A stretch of 64,000 nucleotides of DNA from Marinobacter salinus. Lineage in GTDB: Bacteria > Pseudomonadota > Gammaproteobacteria > Pseudomonadales > Oleiphilaceae. A program made the translations under genes and the position numbers. This document shows, one piece after another, positions 58,852 to 64,000 of this stretch (the first letter of the stretch is position 1; each line of letters starts with the position of its first letter). The notes beneath the pieces were generated by a model. That model did no database searches, was not told the DNA's origin, and saw only the letters and a program-made list of their open reading frames with translations. The stretch lies in assembly GCF_001854125.1 (NCBI RefSeq), contig NZ_CP017715.1:248001-312000 (forward strand), in the 5' to 3' direction.

Positions 58852-59262
58852 TTATTGGTTAGAGCCGTCGTGTACTCCAGGCACAGTCGACCTCGCCGCT
58901 CTTTCTTCTAGTCCGCTGTAAAGCTTGTGGTTGTCGGGATCATAGCGCTCACGCAGCTCATCTTTGGTGGTCCCTCCCCATAGCACTATGCCGGTGAAAT
59001 AACCTGCCCTGCCTATGACATGGGCGGCAATCGGTGCAGTCAAAAGAATAAATACGATAAAAGCGACCGCCCTTGCGACGACAGCACTATCTGCAAAATG
59101 GAGCGCAACAGCAGCCATAATGAGCATAGCACCCAAAGCACCTGCTTTGGTGGAAGCGTGCATGCGGGTAGGCAGATCAGGCAATCGAACAATTCCGATG
59201 GCCGCAAGAACCATGAACGAAGCCCCTGCCAGCAGCAGAATAGAGACGAAGATTTCACTCAT
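58852..59262 (-). CDS. mrpG: Mrp Na+/H+ antiporter subunit G
   Basis: A 136-residue three-helix membrane protein of the MnhG/PhaG family. The signature is LLLAGASFMVLAAIGIVRLPDLPTRMHASTKAGALGAMLI. The C-terminal polar tail of about 40 residues is longer than in most MrpG. It overlaps mrpF by eight bases. GGAGGTCTCAAGA precedes ATG 59262. A start at 59310 is too far upstream. It is the last gene of the operon. Confidence 0.93.
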   Translation of the reverse strand: MSEIFVSILLLAGASFMVLAAIGIVRLPDLPTRMHASTKAGALGAMLIMAAVALHFADSAVVARAVAFIVFILLTAPIAAHVIGRAGYFTGIVLWGGTTKDELRERYDPDNHKLYSGLEERAARSTVPGVHDGSNQ

Positions 59263-59527
59263 TCTTGAGACCTCCACGTTCCAAGAATCTGGCGAACCCA
59301 ATCGCCGCAAGAAAGGCTGTCAGGGCGATGACGATTGCGACATCAAGAAAACTGGAAACGCCGGTATCAATGGCGTGTACCCCGACGTAGCCAACCACGA
59401 CGGATGCTATCAGCTCCAGCGCGACGACCCGGTCAGCCAGGGAAGGGCCGCGGGTCAGCCGGATGAACGCAAAAAGCAGCGCCAGAGACAGCATGAAATA
59501 GACAGCATTGATTGCAACGTCAAGCAT
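59255..59527 (-). CDS. mrpF: Mrp Na+/H+ antiporter subunit F
   Basis: A 90-residue protein with three helices. LLFAFIRLTRGPSLADRVVALELIA is the MrpF/MnhF motif. The small subunit is needed for the assembly and activity of the antiporter complex. It starts 8 bases after the mrpE stop and overlaps mrpG by eight bases, as is usual for this tight operon. Confidence 0.92.
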   Translation of the reverse strand: MLDVAINAVYFMLSLALLFAFIRLTRGPSLADRVVALELIASVVVGYVGVHAIDTGVSSFLDVAIVIALTAFLAAIGFARFLERGGLKNE

Positions 59528-59535
59528 GGCGGCCC

Positions 59536-60009
59536 CTATCGCATTACCTTCAGGATTCGGTGTTCCAGTTCCCTCAGGTCATTTCTGAGTTGCTCTTCGT
59601 CCTGAAGAAACATGGCGTGGATGAACAGCACCTGCCGATCATCGGAAACATCCAGGCTTAGCGTACCCGGAGTCAGGGAGATAACACTGCTGACAAACAT
59701 AATCTCCATGTCGGTCTTTGCATTGAGAGGAAACGCGATCACACCGGGCTTCATATGCCAAACCGGTGTTGCGACATCGTAAGCAACCCGTAAGTTTGAT
59801 TTCACCAGCTCTTTCAGAAAAAAGAACAAAAAAGCCAAAACCCGCGGAATCCTGCGGGAGTATCCATTTAACGTGGGTACCTGCTTCTGCAGTACCATGA
59901 GTGCGATGTAGCCAAAGCAAAAACCTGCCAGCAGATTCATGGCAGTGACGCTGCCACTGAGAGCCACCCAGGCCAGAGCCAACAGCAAATTCCAGAAGAG
60001 ACCGATCAC
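59536..60009 (-). CDS. mrpE: Mrp Na+/H+ antiporter subunit E
   Basis: A 157-residue membrane protein with two N-terminal helices and a cytoplasmic tail. The [22 protein letters not shown] and [20 protein letters not shown] segments are typical of MrpE/MnhE. It overlaps mrpD by four bases. MrpE is required for full complex assembly in Bacillus. Confidence 0.92.
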   Translation of the reverse strand: MIGLFWNLLLALAWVALSGSVTAMNLLAGFCFGYIALMVLQKQVPTLNGYSRRIPRVLAFLFFFLKELVKSNLRVAYDVATPVWHMKPGVIAFPLNAKTDMEIMFVSSVISLTPGTLSLDVSDDRQVLFIHAMFLQDEEQLRNDLRELEHRILKVMR

Positions 60010-61520
60010 TTCGACTGCCCTCCAAGAACTGCTTCAATATACAGTTGCGGATTCATCAACTGGCTGGCGGCCGTTTCGGCGAGCACGTAAATTGGCTGAC
60101 CATAAAGACCAATAATCAGTGTACACATGGCGAGACCCACGACAGGCACATAATAGGCCCAGTTGTGTTTGTCTTTGACTTCGCCATTGAGCCTGCTTAC
60201 ATCCGCCACATGTTCCGGGACCTTTTTCCAGAACACTTCCGCCCAGATCTTGATCATTGAGTACAGTGTCAGCAACCCCACCAGCAAGGCGATGGCTGTT
60301 ATGGCATATTCGCTGGCTTCAAGACTTGCACGCACAACAATGAACTTGGCGAAAAAGCCGGACAAAGGCGGAATACCGGCGAGCGACAACGCCGGAATCA
60401 AAAACAACAGGGCCAGGTAAGGGCGCTGACGGTAAACGCCACCCAGATCTTTCAGTTCATAGCTGCCCAACAGGCGATAGGTGATACCGCTCACCAGGAA
60501 CAGGTTCGTCTTCACGATGATGTGGTGCATGATGTAAAACACCCCACCAATCAGAGCCAGTGGCGTGAAAAGGGCAAGGCCCAGAAGCATGTAGCCGATC
60601 TGACTGACGATATGGAAAGACAGAATTCGGCGGAACTCAAACTGTGCCGCGGCCCCGAGCACGCCCGTCAGCATCGTGAGGGCGGCGGCCCAAAGCAGTA
60701 TGGTGTGGGTGTACGCGACATCCTGTGTGAAAATTAGCGTGAATACCCGATAAAGCGCGTACACCCCGACCTTGGTAAGCAAGCCCGCAAACAGTGCCGA
60801 AACCGCGACCTGAGGGGTGTGGTAAGAGGCAGGGAGCCAGAAAAACAGAGGGAACGCCGCCGCCTTGATGCCGAACGACATCATAAACATCAGGGAGACC
60901 ACCGTAACCATCCCGGGATCTTCAACGCTGTTTAATTTTTGAGCTATATCCGCCATGTTCAGGGTACCGACCATGCCATAGAGCAAACCCACGGCAGACA
61001 GGAAAATGGCCGATGAAAACAGGTTCAGGGTCACATACTTGATGGCACCCTCCATCTGAGCGCGCTCCCCGCCGAGGGTTAGCAATGCAAACGAAGCGAG
61101 CAGCATCACCTCAAACCAGACGAACAGGTTGAATATATCACCGGTAAGGAAGGCTCCGGCTACCCCGGCAAGTAACAGATGCATCAGTGGGTAATAGCCG
61201 AATTTTTCGTGGCCTCTCGGCGTTGAGGCCAGTGAATAGATCGCGATGGCGAGGCCGATAATGCCGGTGAGCACGATCATGATGGCGCCAAGCATGTCGG
61301 ATACAAGTACGATGCTGAATGGAGCAGGCCAGCTGCCCATTTCCGCCACCAGAAAACCTTGCTCGATGGTCGAGCGCATCAACCACACTCCGGATCCGAG
61401 CAAAAGCCCGGTGGCAATGACTGCAAGCATGCGCTGTAAGCGGACGGAGCGCCAAAACGCCAGGGACAGGGCGCCGGCGGTCAGTGGTATCAGGATCGGG
61501 AGAACGAGTTCCGGGTTCAA
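60006..61520 (-). CDS. mrpD: Mrp Na+/H+ antiporter subunit D
   Basis: A 504-residue, 14-helix protein related to NuoN/NuoM of complex I. The proton-channel helices contain [42 protein letters not shown] (about residues 220-262) and a [14 protein letters not shown] lysine segment. It is a proton-translocating subunit with MrpA. It overlaps mrpC and mrpE by four bases each, which points to coupled translation. Confidence 0.93.
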   Translation of the reverse strand: MNPELVLPILIPLTAGALSLAFWRSVRLQRMLAVIATGLLLGSGVWLMRSTIEQGFLVAEMGSWPAPFSIVLVSDMLGAIMIVLTGIIGLAIAIYSLASTPRGHEKFGYYPLMHLLLAGVAGAFLTGDIFNLFVWFEVMLLASFALLTLGGERAQMEGAIKYVTLNLFSSAIFLSAVGLLYGMVGTLNMADIAQKLNSVEDPGMVTVVSLMFMMSFGIKAAAFPLFFWLPASYHTPQVAVSALFAGLLTKVGVYALYRVFTLIFTQDVAYTHTILLWAAALTMLTGVLGAAAQFEFRRILSFHIVSQIGYMLLGLALFTPLALIGGVFYIMHHIIVKTNLFLVSGITYRLLGSYELKDLGGVYRQRPYLALLFLIPALSLAGIPPLSGFFAKFIVVRASLEASEYAITAIALLVGLLTLYSMIKIWAEVFWKKVPEHVADVSRLNGEVKDKHNWAYYVPVVGLAMCTLIIGLYGQPIYVLAETAASQLMNPQLYIEAVLGGQSK

Positions 61521-61864
61521 GTGTCCGTATCCTTCATCTTGTCCAGGTCATCGGTTCCAACCACCTCGTAGGCACGCCGGATCAGAACAACTGCGAAAGC
61601 CAGTACGCTGAATGCAATCACGATAGCCGTGAGGATGAGTGCCTGGGGTAGAGGGTCAGCCATTGCCCCAACGACTTCGTTTGCGCCGTCAGGAATGAGC
61701 GGCGGTGCGCCTCGCGTCAAACCCGAGACTACGAAAATCAGCAGATTCGCTGCATTGCTCAGAATGATCAGACCGATGACAAGTTTTACGAGAGATCTTC
61801 TCAGCATCATATAAATGCTGGCGGCAAAAAGAACACCAATGACGTAGGCCATCATGGTTTCCAT
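61517..61864 (-). CDS. mrpC: Mrp Na+/H+ antiporter subunit C
   Basis: A 115-residue, three-helix protein related to NuoK. The segment [21 protein letters not shown] with the conserved acid-poor helix and [28 protein letters not shown] are the MrpC/NuoK marks. The frame also opens at TTG 61885, but AAGGGGG placed before ATG 61864 supports the latter. It is 34 bases downstream of mrpB. Confidence 0.93.
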   Translation of the reverse strand: METMMAYVIGVLFAASIYMMLRRSLVKLVIGLIILSNAANLLIFVVSGLTRGAPPLIPDGANEVVGAMADPLPQALILTAIVIAFSVLAFAVVLIRRAYEVVGTDDLDKMKDTDT

Positions 61865-61898
61865 TACTGCGCCCCCTTCGTGCAAATGAATGCTCGCG

Positions 61899-62324
61899 TC
61901 ATTCGTCGGACTCCATCAGACTGATCACAAAGGTCATTAGCGTGCCCAGGACGGCCAGGTAGACGCCAATGTCGAAGACCAGTACGGTCGATAGCTTCAG
62001 ATAGCCCTCGCCGGGCAGCGGCACTTCCCACCAGTGAGCTGTGAGCATGGCCTGGCCAGACCATAGCGCGGGGATGGTCGAGGCCAGTCCGAACAGCAAT
62101 CCAGTCGCCAGAAGATCTCGTGGACTGACACGCAGTATCTTGCGGGTTGATTCAGCCCCGAAGGCGAAGGCATAAAGCACGAAAGCGCTTGCGGCGACCA
62201 GCCCGCCAATGAAACCACCGCCGGGTTCGTCGTGCCCGCGCAAGAGCAGAAAAACCGAAAACATCAGTTGCAGCGGCATGATGGCGAGGGCTGCCGTGTG
62301 CAGAATAAGCGTGTTGGACTTCAT
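61899..62324 (-). CDS. mrpB: Mrp Na+/H+ antiporter subunit B
   Basis: A 141-residue membrane protein with about four helices, of the MnhB family. The core [31 protein letters not shown] (about residues 26-56) is diagnostic. A separate MrpB means the operon is of the seven-gene (group 1) type and not the fused mrpA-B form. It overlaps the mrpA stop by four bases (ATGA). Confidence 0.93.
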   Translation of the reverse strand: MKSNTLILHTAALAIMPLQLMFSVFLLLRGHDEPGGGFIGGLVAASAFVLYAFAFGAESTRKILRVSPRDLLATGLLFGLASTIPALWSGQAMLTAHWWEVPLPGEGYLKLSTVLVFDIGVYLAVLGTLMTFVISLMESDE

Positions 62325-64000
62325 GGCTTATGCTGGTCCTCCGCCCTGAGTTTGATCATGGAGTAGACCCCCATAGCGGCAAGGGCCAGAACAAAAATCT
62401 CTCCCAAAGTATCCAGTTGCCGGAAGTCCACCAGAATTACATTGACAATGTTCTTGCCAAACGCCAGGCCATAGCTGTTTTCAATGTAATAACTGGAAAT
62501 GCTGTCAAAGTACTGGATGTCCAGTACAGCAAGCATGAGCAGGGTCATGACCGCGCCGGCAAATATTGCGACCGTCAGGTCCCGGCAACGTTCCCACGAA
62601 GATGAGAGATTGACGAATGGCGGCAGTTTGAAGAGCACCAGAACCAGTAATATGACGGTGAGAGTCTCAACCAGCAATTGGGTGATTCCCAGGTCTGGGG
62701 CGCTGAAATGGATGAAGATCAAAGCCACCCCGAAGCCAAGCACACCGACAGAAGCAACGGAGCCCAGCCGGGATTTGGTGACACTGGCAAAGACGGTCGC
62801 GGCGACGATCAGGAGTGCGATTCCCCACTCGTAGAAATAGCCGTCGCTGAAGTCAAAATCCAGATGTAAACCGTGACGGGTAAGCAGGGTGTAGCCAGTC
62901 AGGCCGAATGTCACAAGGACAAGGATCAGCAGATAGATACCGAGAACGCCGTTCTGCAGCAGCCGTGTTTGCCAGCTTGCTATCTGGGTGATACCGAGCA
63001 TGAAGCGGAAATATCCCGCCTCCGGGCCAACGCGGCTGCCAGCGGTGTTAATGGCGTAGAGCGTCGGTTGCAGCCGCTGCCAGGCGTAAAGCAGTAGCGA
63101 CCCGGCCAGCAGGCTGGCGCCAGACAGTATCAACGGGATATTTACTCCATGCCACAGGGCGAGAGAGGTCTGCACTCCGCTGCCATAGATTGAGGAAATC
63201 GCCGCATCCAGCACGGAAGTTGCTGGCAGAAACGGCGCCATGCCAAAAATCAGTGCAATCAGCGACAATACGGCGGGGCCAACAAGCATGGCGAAAGGCG
63301 CATCATGGGGCTGTTTCGGGGTGGTACGGGTTGGACCGAAAAAGGGCTTTATAAACACCAGGCCAGCCACCGCAACGACCAGAATCGAAGAGGCGACAGC
63401 TGCCGCCAATAGTCCCCAGGACCATAAGGGCGAATTGATCAGCGACTCAAACATTAATTCCTTGGCAACGAATCCAAAGAGTGGTGGAAGCCCCGCCAGC
63501 GACAGTGCAGCCAGACAGGTAATCATTGCGGTCTTGGGCATGCTGCGCCAAAGGCCACCCATTTTCGTGATGTCTTTGGTGCCGGTTTCATGGTCCAGTG
63601 CACCTGCGAGCATGAACAACGCACCCTTGTACAGAGAGTGGGCGACCAGGACACAGATAAAAGCGGTGATGGCCAGTTCCGTTCCAACCCCTATCAGCAT
63701 GGTAAGGGTGCCCAGAGCCATCACCGTGGAATAGGCCAGAACCTTTTTGATGCCGGTACTGCTGAATGCCAGGTATGCGCCGGTGAGCATGGTTGCTGCA
63801 CCAAAAATCACCAAGGCATAGCTCCATGGCACGCCCTCGCCCATGGAAGGGTTCAGGCGTGCCAGCAAATAGATGCCGGCCTTGACCATGGTTGCAGAAT
63901 GCAAATATGCCGAAACCGGAGTCGGCGCGGCCATGGCGTTCGGTAGCCAGAAATGGAAAGGCACTTGGGCTGACTTGGTAAACGCACCTATCAGTATGCA
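62321..64000 (-). CDS. mrpA: Mrp Na+/H+ antiporter subunit A (C-terminal part, cut by window edge)
   Basis: The visible frame of about 559 codons runs off the right end of the window, so it is the C-terminal part of MrpA, about 770 residues in the family. At the edge the sequence reads [18 protein letters not shown], the conserved NuoL-like proton-channel segment, which shows that the frame continues beyond the GTG near 63964. [21 protein letters not shown] and a late MBH-type domain ([26 protein letters not shown]) are typical. It forms the main ion path with MrpD. The start and first 200 or so residues are missing. Confidence 0.95.
   Translation of the reverse strand, partial: CILIGAFTKSAQVPFHFWLPNAMAAPTPVSAYLHSATMVKAGIYLLARLNPSMGEGVPWSYALVIFGAATMLTGAYLAFSSTGIKKVLAYSTVMALGTLTMLIGVGTELAITAFICVLVAHSLYKGALFMLAGALDHETGTKDITKMGGLWRSMPKTAMITCLAALSLAGLPPLFGFVAKELMFESLINSPLWSWGLLAAAVASSILVVAVAGLVFIKPFFGPTRTTPKQPHDAPFAMLVGPAVLSLIALIFGMAPFLPATSVLDAAISSIYGSGVQTSLALWHGVNIPLILSGASLLAGSLLLYAWQRLQPTLYAINTAGSRVGPEAGYFRFMLGITQIASWQTRLLQNGVLGIYLLILVLVTFGLTGYTLLTRHGLHLDFDFSDGYFYEWGIALLIVAATVFASVTKSRLGSVASVGVLGFGVALIFIHFSAPDLGITQLLVETLTVILLVLVLFKLPPFVNLSSSWERCRDLTVAIFAGAVMTLLMLAVLDIQYFDSISSYYIENSYGLAFGKNIVNVILVDFRQLDTLGEIFVLALAAMGVYSMIKLRAEDQHKP

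Noticed and set aside
1-64000. tRNA, rRNA, CRISPR arrays, insertion sequences, prophage and toxin-antitoxin pairs
   Set aside because: No transposase, integrase, repeat-spacer pattern or cloverleaf-like sequence was seen by eye; a covariance-model scan would be needed to rule out small RNAs.

Overview
The window reads as one chromosomal segment of a marine, aerobic gammaproteobacterium, most likely Marinobacter or a close relative. That assignment rests on family recall, not on a database search. The clues are a compatible-solute type (BCCT) carrier, a complete-looking Mrp Na+/H+ antiporter operon, two acyl-CoA synthetases, a probable 3-hydroxypropionate catabolic cluster and several small families seen mainly in Pseudomonas-like bacteria (TIGR02647, DUF1415, PA0069-type radical SAM, DUF2244, DUF3750). 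Coding density is high. I found no rRNA, tRNA, CRISPR array, transposase, integrase or prophage gene.

Layout: 0.05-5.2 kb carries transport and housekeeping genes (BCCT carrier, coiled-coil secreted protein, FrnE-like DsbA, dicarboxylate/amino acid symporter, pseudouridine synthase). 5.2-11.4 kb is a plus-strand run: TIGR02647 protein, TVP38-like membrane protein coupled to a six-hairpin glycosidase-like protein, two EamA exporters and a periplasmic binding protein. 11.4-14.2 kb has DUF2244, MtgA, an NAD(P)-binding protein and a LysE exporter. 14.3-18.6 kb is a divergent LysR / mmsA-GMC oxidoreductase cluster that fits 3-hydroxypropionate degradation. 18.6-25.2 kb is a minus-strand block: ZIP transporter, SelW-like protein, lipoprotein, L,D-transpeptidase, a PA0069-type radical SAM protein under a textbook LexA box, and a chemoreceptor. 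25.2-30.2 kb has a TauE-type transporter, an AbiTii-like protein, Pcm, a lone AstA with a short DUF1338 protein, an Lrp-type regulator and an unlisted 35-residue membrane protein.

30.4-37.7 kb holds an acyl-CoA synthetase, a second LysR regulator, a lytic-transglycosylase-like protein, DUF2059, an RNase Z-like hydrolase, a metal-ligand-less M24 hydrolase and a parvulin. 37.8-44.5 kb has the ABC-F ATPase YbiT, DUF1415, a spermidine-synthase-like methyltransferase, a sirtuin, an NSS transporter and a leucine dehydrogenase. A 637-base non-coding stretch follows, with a 16-bp palindrome. 45.1-51.5 kb carries AzlCD, an EF-hand-like protein, DUF3750, dodecin, a FemAB-like acetyltransferase and a Spy-like protein that is divergent from a CpxRA-like two-component system. 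53.7-58.8 kb has YigZ, a DUF4136 lipoprotein, YciH, DadA, an AlkK-like ligase and PpnP. The Mrp operon (mrpA to mrpG, minus strand) fills the right end and mrpA runs off the window.

The most unusual signal is a pair of intergenic inverted-repeat elements (39472-39580 and 47942-48050). They share an almost identical central loop but have different, self-complementary arms. Each sits just after the stop codon of a plus-strand gene.
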